A stretch of 64,000 nt of DNA from Sediminihabitans luteus. Lineage in GTDB: Bacteria > Actinomycetota > Actinomycetes > Actinomycetales > Cellulomonadaceae. Shown piece by piece: positions 9,349-17,768 of this stretch. The translations under genes were made by a program, and so were the position numbers. Numbering within the stretch: the first letter of the stretch is position 1; every line of letters begins with the position of its first letter. The stretch spans positions 1,116,001 to 1,180,000 of the forward strand of contig NZ_PGFE01000001.1 in NCBI RefSeq assembly GCF_002797595.1, written 5' to 3'. Below the pieces are notes generated by a model. The model was not told the origin of the DNA, did not search any database, and was given only the letters and a program-made list of their open reading frames with translations.

Positions 9349-10110
9349 GTGACCACGACGGAGCGAAACCCGAGCGCTGCCCCGCCCGAGACCACCCGTG
9401 CGAGCCCGCCCGTGACCACCCCGGCGACCAGGCCGGTGACCAGGGCGGACGGCGCCCCGAGGCGTGGCCCCGGACGCCCCCGCCGCGAGGATCAGCGCGA
9501 CACGCACGAGATCGTGCTGCGCGCCGCGACCCGCCTGTTCGCCGAGCGCGGGTTCGACGCCGTCGGCGTGCGCGACGTCGCCGAGGCGGCGGGCGTCAAC
9601 GTCGCGACCGTGCACCACCACGGGGGCCGCAAGGCCGAGCTCTACGACGCCTGCTTCGCGCGGATCTTCGCGGCCGAGCGTGCCGCGGTCGAGTCCGCCG
9701 TGACCCCCGCGCGCGCGGCGCTCGACGAGGGCCCCGAGGCGCTCGCCGCCGCGCTGCACGACCTCGTCGACGCGTTCGTGGACTTCCTCGAGGACCGCCC
9801 CGAGACCACGGCGCTGTGGCTGCGGCGCTGGCTGGCACCGGCCGAGCACGGGCGCCTCGACACCGACTACGCCGACCCGATCTACGCCGAGGTCGAGGCG
9901 CTCCTGGCCGCCGCCCACGCGCGCGGCCTGCTGCACGAGCCGACCCCGCACACCGCCGTCCGCTCGCTCGTGTGGGCCGTGCACGGCCACGTCGTGACGC
10001 TCGCGGCCGTGGCCCCGGGGCAGCGCGACGGCGACGCCCGGGCCCGCCGCGAGACCCGGGCGTTCGTGCACCGCTGGGTGGACGCGATGTACGGCGCTGG
10101 TGCACACTGA
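9349..10110 (+). CDS. TetR-family transcriptional regulator
   Basis: A 253-residue regulator. The first 45 residues are a Thr/Pro-rich, partly repetitive leader with a basic RRGPGRPRRED patch, then the TetR DNA-binding domain (about 48-95): TRLFAERGFDAVGVRDVAEAAGVNVATVHHHGGRKAEL, with the helix-turn-helix in the middle. The ligand-binding C-terminal half follows. GTG at 9349 is the start; no strong Shine-Dalgarno is present and the transcript may be nearly leaderless. It faces the GPH transporter gene and is followed, after 56 bases with a second inverted repeat, by the FMO/SDR pair. It probably controls one or both neighbours; the ligand is unknown. Confidence 0.88.
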   Translation: MTTTERNPSAAPPETTRASPPVTTPATRPVTRADGAPRRGPGRPRREDQRDTHEIVLRAATRLFAERGFDAVGVRDVAEAAGVNVATVHHHGGRKAELYDACFARIFAAERAAVESAVTPARAALDEGPEALAAALHDLVDAFVDFLEDRPETTALWLRRWLAPAEHGRLDTDYADPIYAEVEALLAAAHARGLLHEPTPHTAVRSLVWAVHGHVVTLAAVAPGQRDGDARARRETRAFVHRWVDAMYGAGAH

Positions 10111-10123
10111 CGCAGTAATGCAA

Positions 10124-10144
10124 CGAGCGTTCTATTAGCGCTCG
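10124..10144. promoter_or_regulatory. inverted repeat upstream of the FMO gene (candidate operator)
   Basis: CGAGCG (10124-10129) and CGCTCG (10139-10144) form a perfect inverted repeat around the AT-rich 9-base spacer TTCTATTAG. It lies between the TetR stop and the FMO start and could be a promoter element or operator. There is no T run, and the next gene starts 22 bases on, so a terminator is less likely. Confidence 0.4.
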
Positions 10145-10166
10145 GCCCGCTGCCGAAGGAGTCCCG

Positions 10167-11696
10167 ATGGCGCCGACGCCGTCCGCCCCGACGTCCACCC
10201 CGACGTCGCCCCTGACGTCACCCCGCGTCGCCGTGATCGGCGCCGGCCCCTCGGGCCTCGCGACGCTCAAGGCCCTGCTCGACCGTGGCGTCAACGCCTG
10301 GGCGTACGACGCGGGCGACGTGCCCGGCGGCCTGTGGGTGCTCGGCGGCGCGGGCGGCCGCTCGCCCGCGTACTCGACGCTGCACCTCAACACCTCGCGC
10401 ACGCGCACCGAGTTCACGGACCACCCGATGCCCGCCGACTGGCCGCACTTCCCGCGCCACGACCGCGTCGCGGGGTACCTCGCCGACTACGCGCGCACCT
10501 TCGGGCTCGTCGAGCGCACCCGGTTCCGGCACGAGGTCACGTCCGTGCGGGCCGCGGGGGCGACGTCCGGCACCGACGACGGACGGCACGCCGGCTGGGA
10601 GGTCACCGCGACAGGGCCCGACGGCACGAGCACCGACCACTACGACGCGGTCGTGGTCGCCAACGGCCACAACGCCGCACCGCGCTGGCCCGAGCCCGCC
10701 TACCCCGGCACGTTCGACGGCGACCAGATGCACAGCAACGACTACCGGGGGCCCGAGCAGCTCGCGGGCCGGCACGTCGTCGTCGTCGGCGGCGGCAACT
10801 CCGCCATGGACATCGCGGTCGACGCGTCGTACGCCGCCGCCGAGACCCACCTGTCGCTGCGGCACGGCGTGTGGGTCGTGCCCAAGCAGGTGTTCGGGCG
10901 GCCGTCCGACACGCTCAACGGCGCGCTCGCCAAGCACCTGCCCTGGCGCCTGCGCCAGCGCATCAGCGAGACGACCATCGGGTTCGCCGCCGGCCGGCCC
11001 GAGTCGCACGGCCTGCCGCGACCCACGCGCGGGTTCCTCGAGGGCCACCCCACCCTCTCGGACGCCCTGTACGCGCGCGTCGCGCACGGCGAGATCGGGG
11101 TGCGCCCCGGCGTCGAGCGCCTCGACGGCGACGCGGTCGTGTTCACCGACGGACGCCGCGAGCGCGCCGACCTCGTGGTCTGGTGCACGGGTTACCGCGT
11201 CGACGTCCCGTTCCTCGACCCCGCGGTGCTCGCGCCCGGCGCCGACCGGCTGATGCTCTACCGCCACGTGTTCCACCTCGACCAGCCCGGGCTGTACTTC
11301 GTCGGGCTCATGCAGTCCACGGGCGCGGCGCTGCCCGTGGTCGAGGCCCAGGGCCGGCTCGTCGCGGCGCACGTCGCGGGCGAGTACGCGCTGCCGTCGC
11401 ACGCCGACCAGCGCGCCGCGTGCGTGCGCGAGCTGCGTGCCGCGCGCGCCCGCTGGGGCGAGTCGCGCCCCGCGATGCGGGTCGACTTCGACGGCTACGT
11501 CGCGCTCGCCGCGCGCGAGCTCGTCGACGGCGCGCGCCGCGCGAGCCGCGGCCAGGGCGTCGCGTTCGCGCCGGCCGCGCCGCAGAGCACCACGCCGACG
11601 CCCGCCGCACGCGAGGCCGCCCGTGACGGCACGCCGCACGGCGAGACCCCGCAGGACGACACCACGACCACGCACGAGAAGGCAGACGCACGATGA
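10167..11696 (+). CDS. flavin-dependent monooxygenase (FMO/Baeyer-Villiger type)
   Basis: Predicted NADPH- and FAD-dependent monooxygenase that adds one oxygen atom to a soft nucleophile or ketone. Of 509 residues, the FAD-binding GAGPSG is at 25-30, the family signature FxGxxxHSxxY appears as FDGDQMHSNDY near 187, and the NADPH-binding GGGNSAMD follows near 208. A WCTGY block near 335 is the usual late FAD motif. ATG at 10167 has GAAGGAG 7 bases upstream. The last 50 residues are low-complexity Thr/Pro/Asp. The stop overlaps the SDR start (ATGA), so the two are co-translated. Together they could oxidise an alcohol to a ketone and then oxygenate it; the substrate cannot be read from sequence. 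Confidence 0.85.
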   Translation: MAPTPSAPTSTPTSPLTSPRVAVIGAGPSGLATLKALLDRGVNAWAYDAGDVPGGLWVLGGAGGRSPAYSTLHLNTSRTRTEFTDHPMPADWPHFPRHDRVAGYLADYARTFGLVERTRFRHEVTSVRAAGATSGTDDGRHAGWEVTATGPDGTSTDHYDAVVVANGHNAAPRWPEPAYPGTFDGDQMHSNDYRGPEQLAGRHVVVVGGGNSAMDIAVDASYAAAETHLSLRHGVWVVPKQVFGRPSDTLNGALAKHLPWRLRQRISETTIGFAAGRPESHGLPRPTRGFLEGHPTLSDALYARVAHGEIGVRPGVERLDGDAVVFTDGRRERADLVVWCTGYRVDVPFLDPAVLAPGADRLMLYRHVFHLDQPGLYFVGLMQSTGAALPVVEAQGRLVAAHVAGEYALPSHADQRAACVRELRAARARWGESRPAMRVDFDGYVALAARELVDGARRASRGQGVAFAPAAPQSTTPTPAAREAARDGTPHGETPQDDTTTTHEKADAR

Positions 11697-12568
11697 CCAC
11701 CGAGCAGACCAGGCCCGAGAAGACCAGGCCCGACAAGACCCGCACCCCCCGGACCCTGCGCGGCCAGCGCGTCGTCGTGACCGGCGCGGCCGGGACGTTC
11801 GGCACCCGCCTGCGCGAGGACTTCGTCGCCGCCGGGGCCCGCGTCGTCGGCCTCGACCTGCGCGCCGTCGAGCACGACGACGCCCCCGTCCTCGCGTGCG
11901 ACCTGACCGACGACGACGCCGTCCCCGCGGGCGTCGCCGCGGCCGCCGAGCTCCTCGGCGGGATCGACCTGCTCGTCAACAACGCGGGCGTCGGCGGCCC
12001 CGCCCCGGCCGAGCTCGCGCCGTCCGCCGAGGTGCGCCGCCAGGTCGAGGTCAACCTGCTCGCCGCGTGGCGGACGACGGCCGCGGCCCTGCCCCACCTC
12101 GTGGCCTCGCGCGGTCGTGTGGTGTTCGTCTCGTCCCGCATGGCCGTGCTGCCCCTCCCGCTCGCCGCCGCGTACGGCGTCACCAAGCGCGGGCTCGTCG
12201 CGTACGCCGACGCGCTGCGCCTCGAGGTCGGCACGCACGTCGGCGTGAGCGTGGTCTACCCGTCCATGGTCGCCTCGCCCATCCATTCCTCGACCGCCGA
12301 CGCGGGCCTGTCGCTCCAGGGCGTGTCCCGCTACGAGCCCGTCGAGGGCGTCGTCGCGGCGATCCTGCGGTGCGCGACGTCCCGCAGGCCGCTGCGCGAC
12401 GTGCCCACCACGCGCCGCGGCCGGCTCGAGATGGCCCTCGCGCGGCACCTGCCCGCGGTCGCCGACCGCCAGGTGCGGCGCACGATCGCCGCACGGGTGC
12501 GCGCGGGCGACCTCGACGCGGCCCCGCTCGCGGCCGGACTGGTCGAGCGGGTGGGCCGCGCGCGGTGA
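11693..12568 (+). CDS. short-chain dehydrogenase/reductase
   Basis: Predicted NAD(P)-dependent oxidoreductase of the classical SDR fold, 291 residues. The cofactor motif TGAAGTFG is near 41-48, NNAG near 104-107, and the catalytic triad Ser-Tyr-Lys is in SSRMAVLPLPLAAAYGVTKRG (Tyr and Lys four residues apart). The first 25 residues are a charged Thr/Arg/Lys-rich leader with a repeated TRPEKTRPDK pattern, absent from most family members. A C-terminal extension of about 60 residues is basic. ATG at 11693 overlaps the FMO stop by 4 bases, so expression depends on that gene. Substrate unknown. Confidence 0.85.
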   Translation: MTTEQTRPEKTRPDKTRTPRTLRGQRVVVTGAAGTFGTRLREDFVAAGARVVGLDLRAVEHDDAPVLACDLTDDDAVPAGVAAAAELLGGIDLLVNNAGVGGPAPAELAPSAEVRRQVEVNLLAAWRTTAAALPHLVASRGRVVFVSSRMAVLPLPLAAAYGVTKRGLVAYADALRLEVGTHVGVSVVYPSMVASPIHSSTADAGLSLQGVSRYEPVEGVVAAILRCATSRRPLRDVPTTRRGRLEMALARHLPAVADRQVRRTIAARVRAGDLDAAPLAAGLVERVGRAR

Positions 12569-12657
12569 CCCGCTCTGCGTGAGGCCGTCCGATCAGGCAT
12601 GATGATTCCGGCCGCCCGCAGACCATGCGCGGCCACGGCAGCGAAACGAAGGTCGAC

Positions 12658-12963
12658 GTGGAAGATTCAGTGCACGGTGGCGTGAGCCTCGAGTCCGACG
12701 GGAACCGTTGGGTCATGTGGGGCGAGATCGACGCCGCGATCCAGGGCAAGGTCGAGGAGGACCTCGTCGCGAGCCTGCCCGCGCAGGGCGGCGTGACGAT
12801 CGACCTGACCCGCGTGACGTTCCTGGACTCGGGCGGCCTGCGCCTGCTGTACCTCGCCGCCGGCCGGACGAGCACCCCGCCGGTGCTCGTCGGGACGCCC
12901 GTCAACGTGCGCGACCTGCTCGACCTCAGCGGCGTCGCCCCGCTCTTCACGATCGCCGACTAG
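12658..12963 (+). CDS. STAS-domain anti-sigma factor antagonist (RsbV/SpoIIAA-like)
   Basis: A 101-residue STAS protein, the switch component that binds an RsbW-type kinase when unphosphorylated. The phosphorylation site is Ser58 in VTFLDSGGLRLL, the standard DSxG setting. GTG at 12658 is preferred since GAAGG ends 6 bases before it; an in-frame ATG at 12625 would add 11 residues. It is followed after 9 bases by an RsbW-like kinase gene, and a SpoIIE phosphatase fused to a phytochrome is convergent to both. This arrangement of phosphatase, antagonist and kinase is that of a complete partner switch. No sigma factor gene is in the window. Confidence 0.88.
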   Translation: MEDSVHGGVSLESDGNRWVMWGEIDAAIQGKVEEDLVASLPAQGGVTIDLTRVTFLDSGGLRLLYLAAGRTSTPPVLVGTPVNVRDLLDLSGVAPLFTIAD

Positions 12964-12972
12964 GAACGCTCC

Positions 12973-13422
12973 GTGGACGCCACCCTGCCCCCAGCACGCA
13001 CCCCCTCGGGATTCACCGAGGTGGCGGCGTGGGCCGTGACGACCACCGACGACCTCACGCACGTGCGGGACGCGCTCTACACGATGCTCCCCGGGTCCGG
13101 GACGCGTCGCCTCGGTGAGATCCCCGAGTCGATCGTGCTCGTCACGAGCGAGCTCACGACGAACGCGCTGCGGCACGGTCGCGCCCCCGCGCTCGTGCGC
13201 CTGCACCAGAGCCGTGGCGCCTACATGATCGAGGTCGTGGACCACGCGCCCGAGTCGGCGCCCGTCGTCGCGGGGCCACGTGCCGCCGGCGAGGGCGGGT
13301 TCGGCCTCGTGCTCGCCTCACGCCTCGCGCAGGACGTCGGCTGGTACTCGACCCGCACCGCGAAGCACGTCTGGGCGGTGCTCGCCGCGGACGACCGCTC
13401 GCGCCTCACGACGGCGAGCTGA
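12973..13422 (+). CDS. RsbW-like HATPase_c_2 serine kinase/anti-sigma factor
   Basis: A 149-residue GHKL ATPase of the RsbW/SpoIIAB type. The N box is ELTTNALRHG with Asn64, the G1 region has VVDHAPE with Asp90, and the G2 loop is GEGGFGLVL at about 106-114. Such proteins phosphorylate a STAS partner and bind a sigma factor or other target. GTG at 12973 follows the STAS stop by 9 bases, so the two form an operon. The last 17 bases overlap the 3' end of the convergent phytochrome-phosphatase gene, so the two transcripts can pair. The target is not visible here. Confidence 0.87.
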   Translation: MDATLPPARTPSGFTEVAAWAVTTTDDLTHVRDALYTMLPGSGTRRLGEIPESIVLVTSELTTNALRHGRAPALVRLHQSRGAYMIEVVDHAPESAPVVAGPRAAGEGGFGLVLASRLAQDVGWYSTRTAKHVWAVLAADDRSRLTTAS

Positions 13423-15700
13423 GCCGCCGCACCACGATCAGCGTCGCGTCGTCCTCCGAGCGGGGGTCGCGGCACGCGTCGAGCGCGTCGTCGGGCCCGG
13501 CGGGGCCATCCGCGAAGGTCGCGCGCAGCCGTTCGAGCCCCGTGCGCACCGACTCGTCCCGGTGCTCGACGAGCCCGTCGCTGTAGAGCACGAGCGCTCC
13601 CCCGGGCTCGACCCGGGTGGTCCCGCCCGCGCGCGGCAGGTCGCCGACGCCCACGGGCGCGCCCACGACGCGCGGCGCGAACTCCGCGGAGCCGGGAGCG
13701 ACGACCAGGGGCGGGGGGTGCCCGGCGGTCGCGTACTCGACCGTGCCGTCGCTCGGGTCGACCACGGCGACGACGACGGTCGCGACCTCGCCCGGGAGCG
13801 TGAGCCGGGCGAGGGCGTCGAGGTTCATGAGCACCGCGTCGGGGCCGCCACCGACCGAGAGCAGCGCGCGCAGGCCGTTGCGCAGCTGCCCCATGGTCGC
13901 GGACGCCGCGAGCCCGTGACCCGTGACGTCGCCCACGACGACCGCGAGCCGTCCGCCGGGGAGCAGCATCGCGTCGTACCAGTCGCCGCCCGCATACCCG
14001 CCGTCCGACGGCTGGTAGCGCGCCTCGATCCGCCACCCCTCGACCACGGGGAGAGTCGCGGGCAGGAGGCTGCGCTGCAGCGCCTCGGCCGCACGGATGT
14101 CGCGCCGCCCGCGCAGCAGCAGCGCCTCGACGAGGTGCGAACGCAGGGTCGCGGCCGCGTCGACCTCGTCCTCGGTCCACGGTGCGGACCGCCCGTCGAC
14201 GACCTCGCGCCACCGCTCGAAGCTCTTGCGCGGCGACAGGCGCACCGTGTCGCCCTCGCGACGCGCGATCGCCTTGTTGTACGGGTCGCCGCCCCAGTCG
14301 ACCTGCTGACGCACCTCGTCGCGGAGCCACACCGCGCACGCGCCGCCGGGCAGCGTGATCGCGAGCAGCCCGGCCGAGCCGGGCAGGTCGTCGGCCAGTG
14401 ACCGGTCGAGGCCCTCGAGGTGGTCGGTCGTCACGATCTCGGTGCCCGCGGCGGCGAGCCGCTGCGCGACGCGGCGGCACGCGTCGTCGTCGGGCGCGGT
14501 GCCGCGCGACTCGACCCGACCCTCCGCGAGGACGAACGCGCCCTGCGCGGGCACGAGCTCGAGCAGGCCGGGCGAGCCCGAGAGCGCGGCCGCGAGCGGG
14601 GTGGCGTCGTCCTGCGAGCGGGCGACCAGGTGCGCGAGCACGCCCGCGGTGCGGCGCTGCGCCTCGGCGCGGTCGTCCTCGACCTGCGAGACGAGCCGCA
14701 TCGACAACGACGACCCGAGGAACTCGGCGGCCGCGCGCGCCGCGTACGTGGGGGCGTGCGCGCCCGAGTAGTGGTGGCACGCGATGAGGCCCCAGAGCCG
14801 GCCGTCGCGCAGCAGCGAGATCGACATCGACGCACCCACGCCCATGTTCTGCAGGTACTCGACGTGGATCGGCGACACGCTGCGCAGCGTGCTGAACGTG
14901 AGGTCGAGCGGCTGCCCGGTCACGGGGTCGTCGGTCGGCACGACGAGTGACGGCTCGTACGCGACGTCGGCGATGAGCCGGATCCAGTTCTTCTCGTACA
15001 GCGCCCTGGCCTGCGGCGGGATGTCGGACGCCGGGTAGTGGAGTCCCAGGAACGCGTTGAGGTCGTCGCGGCGGGCCTCGGCCACGACCTCGCCGTTGTA
15101 GTCGGCGTCGAAGTGGTAGAGCATCACGCGGTCGAAGCCCGTCAGGGAGCGCACGTGCCGCACCGCGACGTCGTAGAGCTCGGTCAGCGACCCGGCACGG
15201 TCGAGGTCGGCGAGCGCGCCGCGCACGGGCTGGAACGTGTCCTCGAACGTCAGGGGCCGCGCGCCGTCGACCGGTTCGAGCTCGACCACGAGCACGGGCT
15301 CGGCCTCGGGGACCGCACCGGGCGCGATCGGCGCGTGGTGCAGGATCGCGTCCATCCGCACGAGCCCGACCCCGGCGACGTCGACCACGACGTCGAGCGG
15401 GTTGCGCGCGCGCAGGTCGGGGATGGTCGAGGCGCGGTCGAGAATGGCGCGCGCCGCGGCGGCACCCACGGCGTCCGCGAGCGGCGCGGCCAGCACGTCG
15501 TCGACGGGCCGACCCAGGACCGCGGCCACGGTGTCGGAGCACTGCGTGACCCGCGCGTCCGACGCCCGCAGGGCCAGCAGGACCCCGCGCGGCTGGATGC
15601 GTCCCGGGATGTGGATGGGCTCGCGTGCGCAGTTGTCGAGGTCGACGGGGACGTCCGGCGGCAGGAGGTCCAGCGGGGCGTCGTGCCCAGGGTCGGTCAT
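13406..15700 (-). CDS. bacteriophytochrome photosensor fused to a SpoIIE-type PP2C phosphatase
   Basis: A 764-residue light sensor and protein phosphatase. Domains in order: PAS (about 15-145) with the biliverdin-binding Cys24 in DNCAREPIHIPGRIQPRG; GAF (about 160-330) with PASDIP at 223-228, His279 and the His-His pair near 309; PHY (about 340-525) whose tongue motifs WGG (469-471) and PRxSF (490-494) are present; PP2C/SpoIIE (about 535-764) with GGDWYD (571-576), GDVTGHGLAAS (590) and YSDGLVE for metal binding. All residues expected of a photoactive biliverdin phytochrome are there, and a histidine kinase module is absent. ATG at 15700 has GGAG 7 bases upstream. It likely dephosphorylates the adjacent STAS protein in response to red/far-red light. 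No haem oxygenase gene is in the window. Confidence 0.92.
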   Translation of the reverse strand: MTDPGHDAPLDLLPPDVPVDLDNCAREPIHIPGRIQPRGVLLALRASDARVTQCSDTVAAVLGRPVDDVLAAPLADAVGAAAARAILDRASTIPDLRARNPLDVVVDVAGVGLVRMDAILHHAPIAPGAVPEAEPVLVVELEPVDGARPLTFEDTFQPVRGALADLDRAGSLTELYDVAVRHVRSLTGFDRVMLYHFDADYNGEVVAEARRDDLNAFLGLHYPASDIPPQARALYEKNWIRLIADVAYEPSLVVPTDDPVTGQPLDLTFSTLRSVSPIHVEYLQNMGVGASMSISLLRDGRLWGLIACHHYSGAHAPTYAARAAAEFLGSSLSMRLVSQVEDDRAEAQRRTAGVLAHLVARSQDDATPLAAALSGSPGLLELVPAQGAFVLAEGRVESRGTAPDDDACRRVAQRLAAAGTEIVTTDHLEGLDRSLADDLPGSAGLLAITLPGGACAVWLRDEVRQQVDWGGDPYNKAIARREGDTVRLSPRKSFERWREVVDGRSAPWTEDEVDAAATLRSHLVEALLLRGRRDIRAAEALQRSLLPATLPVVEGWRIEARYQPSDGGYAGGDWYDAMLLPGGRLAVVVGDVTGHGLAASATMGQLRNGLRALLSVGGGPDAVLMNLDALARLTLPGEVATVVVAVVDPSDGTVEYATAGHPPPLVVAPGSAEFAPRVVGAPVGVGDLPRAGGTTRVEPGGALVLYSDGLVEHRDESVRTGLERLRATFADGPAGPDDALDACRDPRSEDDATLIVVRRLSSPS

Positions 15701-15898
15701 ACGGGCTCCAGTGCTCGGTCGCCGTGGTCAGGCGAGGGTCGCGCTGCCGGTACGTCCGCAAGTCTATGCACCGTTCCTCCACACGCATCCCGTCCGTTCG
15801 GGCCTCCTGGCACGTAGACTCGCGGCATCCGGAGAGCCCGAGCACCTGCTCACAGACGTACGGCTGGGAAGTCGGCACCGAACCCCTGAGGGGTCCGA

Positions 15899-16999
15899 AT
15901 GACATCGACGACCGTCCAGCCAGGATTCCGAGCCACCAAGCCCCGCACGGGCGACGGCACGAGCATCACCTCGACCTACACCGCGCTGTCGCAGCGCGTG
16001 CGCGAGGCCGGGCTCCTGGGCCGCACGCACACCTACTACATGGTCACGCTCGGCGTCCTCACGCTCGCGCTCGCGGGCTGCGTGGCCGGGTTCGTGCTGC
16101 TGGGCGACTCCTGGTTCCAGCTGCTGATCGCGGGCGCGCTCGGGATCGTCATGACCCAGTTCGCGTTCGTGACGCACGAGGCCGCGCACCGTCAGGTGTT
16201 CGAGTCGGGCCCCGTCAACGACCGCGTGGGGCGGCTGCTCGCCAACGGCCTCGTGGGCATCTCGTACTCGTGGTGGATGACCAAGCACACGCGTCACCAC
16301 GCGAACCCGAACAAGATCGGCAAGGACCCGGACATCGACATGGATGTCATCGTGTTCACGCCCGAGAGCGCGGCCGAGCCGCGCGGCCGGTTCTTCTCGC
16401 TCATCCACCGGTTCCAGGGCTGGCTGTTCTTCCCCCTGCTGACCCTCGAGGGCCTCAACCTGCACGTCGTCGCCCTGCGGTCGCTGTTCGCGAGCAAGCC
16501 CAGCCGCGAGCGGACCGTCGAGCTCGCGCTCATCATCACGCGCCTGACCGTCGTGACCGCCCTGATCTTCTGGGCGCTGCCGCTCGGGCTCGCGTTCGCG
16601 TTCATCGGCGTCGAGCTCGCGGTGTTCGGCGTGTACATGGGGGCGTCGTTCGCGCCCAACCACAAGGGCATGAAGATCGTCGCGGCCGACGAGAAGCTCG
16701 ACTTCCTGTCGAAGCAGGTGCTCACCTCGCGCAACATCCGCGGCGGCTGGTTCATGAACGTGCTCATGGGCGGCCTGAACTTCCAGATCGAGCACCACCT
16801 GTTCCCGTCGATGCCCCGCCCGCACCTGATCAAGGCGCGGCTCATGGTGCGCGAGCACTGCCAGCGGCTCGGCATGCCGTACACCGAGACCAACCTGTTC
16901 CACTCGTACATGATCGTGGTCCGGTACCTCAACGAGGTCGGCCTCAAGGCGCGCGACCCGTTCGACTGCCCGATGTTCCACCAGCTCCGCGGCCGCTGA
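15899..16999 (+). CDS. membrane fatty-acid desaturase
   Basis: Di-iron membrane desaturase that introduces a double bond into acyl chains. The three His boxes are HEAAH (93-97), HTRHH (130-134) and QIEHH (296-300), the last with the Gln typical of front-end-like desaturases. Two pairs of membrane helices flank the boxes (about 47-90 and 172-250). ATG at 15899 has GAGGGG 5 bases upstream. The 198-base gap to the divergent phytochrome gene should hold both promoters; light or stress control of both is possible but unproven. The stop is 64 bases before a perfect palindrome that could end transcription. Confidence 0.92.
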   Translation: MTSTTVQPGFRATKPRTGDGTSITSTYTALSQRVREAGLLGRTHTYYMVTLGVLTLALAGCVAGFVLLGDSWFQLLIAGALGIVMTQFAFVTHEAAHRQVFESGPVNDRVGRLLANGLVGISYSWWMTKHTRHHANPNKIGKDPDIDMDVIVFTPESAAEPRGRFFSLIHRFQGWLFFPLLTLEGLNLHVVALRSLFASKPSRERTVELALIITRLTVVTALIFWALPLGLAFAFIGVELAVFGVYMGASFAPNHKGMKIVAADEKLDFLSKQVLTSRNIRGGWFMNVLMGGLNFQIEHHLFPSMPRPHLIKARLMVREHCQRLGMPYTETNLFHSYMIVVRYLNEVGLKARDPFDCPMFHQLRGR

Positions 17000-17063
17000 C
17001 GAGCCGCGCGCGGGCGTGACACCCCGCCGATGGGTCTCACGCCGACGGACGCCTGCGCCGAAG

Positions 17064-17120
17064 TAGAACTGAGGGCGCGAGATAGAACGCTCCACGTTCT
17101 ATCTCGCGCCCTCAGTTCTA
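17064..17120. repeat. perfect 26-base inverted repeat (palindrome type 1, copy A)
   Basis: Left arm 17064-17089 and right arm 17095-17120 pair perfectly over 26 bases with the 5-base loop CTCCA. The arm starts TAGAACTGAG and ends GAGATAGAACG. It lies between the convergent desaturase and ohr genes, so it may work as a two-way terminator, but no T run follows. A related imperfect copy is at 23201-23257. Confidence 0.85.
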
Positions 17121-17123
17121 TCT

Positions 17124-17221
17124 CGCGGGACGACGCACGCGCGGCGCAGCCCCGTGCCCGGCGACCCGCCCGCGGGACGACTCACCTCGCGGGACGACTC
17201 ACCTCGCGGGACGACGCACCC
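17124..17221. repeat. 17-base direct repeats next to palindrome A
   Basis: CGCGGGACGACTCACCT is repeated at 17171-17187 and 17188-17204, with variants at 17205-17221 (CGCGGGACGACGCACCC) and 17124-17140. The last copy ends 4 bases before the ohr stop codon. Confidence 0.85.
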
Positions 17222-17225
17222 GCGG

Positions 17226-17648
17226 TCAGGCGACGGTCGCGTCGACCGTGACCTCGATGTTGCCGCGCGTCGCGTTCGAGTAGGGGCACACGACGTGCGC
17301 GGCCTCGACGAGCGCGTCGGCGGTCGCCTGGTCGACGCCCGCGAGCTCGACGTGCAGCGCGACGGCGAGCACGAACCCGCCCTCGCCGTTCGGGTTGATC
17401 CCGACCTCGGCGACGACGGCCGAGTCGCTGATCGGCGCCTTCTGCTTGCCCGCGACGAGCTTGAGTGCCGAGTGGAAGCACGCGGCGTAGCCCGCGGCGA
17501 AGAGCTGCTCGGGGTTGCTCGCGCCGCCGGCGCCGCCCATCTCCTTCGGGACGGCGAGGTCGACGTCGAGGATCCCGTCGTCGGAGCGCGTGCGCCCGTT
17601 GCGTCCGTCGCCCGTGGCCGTCGCGACGGCCGTGTAGATCGCTGCCAT
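17226..17648 (-). CDS. ohr: organic hydroperoxide resistance protein (Ohr, OsmC family)
   Basis: Thiol peroxidase that reduces organic hydroperoxides using a pair of cysteines. In 140 residues the reactive Cys57 sits in AACFHSAL and the resolving Cys121 in VCPYSNATRGN, with NPEQLFAAGYAACF as the family signature. ATG at 17648 is preceded by GAGGAG at a good distance; a longer frame exists but overlaps the divergent TetR gene. Ohr is usually controlled by the MarR-type OhrR; here the divergent neighbour is a TetR regulator and a 26-base operator-like palindrome lies between them, so TetR control is likely. Confidence 0.93.
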   Translation of the reverse strand: MAAIYTAVATATGDGRNGRTRSDDGILDVDLAVPKEMGGAGGASNPEQLFAAGYAACFHSALKLVAGKQKAPISDSAVVAEVGINPNGEGGFVLAVALHVELAGVDQATADALVEAAHVVCPYSNATRGNIEVTVDATVA

Positions 17649-17680
17649 GTGTGCTCCTCGTGTCGTCGGGCTGTCGCCCG

Positions 17681-17706
17681 AGGTAGAGTTACTAGTTCGT
17701 CTACCT
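17681..17706. promoter_or_regulatory. 26-base dyad between ohr and the TetR gene (candidate operator)
   Basis: AGGTAGA (17681-17687) and TCTACCT (17700-17706) are a perfect inverted repeat, and the palindrome ACTAGT (17691-17696) shares the same centre. The low-GC sequence stands out from its surroundings. It lies 33 bases upstream of ohr and 63 bases upstream of the TetR gene, an ideal place for TetR to control both. Confidence 0.65.
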
Positions 17707-17768
17707 AAGCACGAGCACCTCCCGGACGCAACCACCCCGCCCGGAGCACCCCGTGGGAGAGTGATCAC

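Noticed and set aside
10124-10144. Dyad after the TetR gene as a terminator
   Set aside because: The spacer is AT-rich, the stem is only 6 bases and the FMO start is 22 bases away, which suits a control site better.
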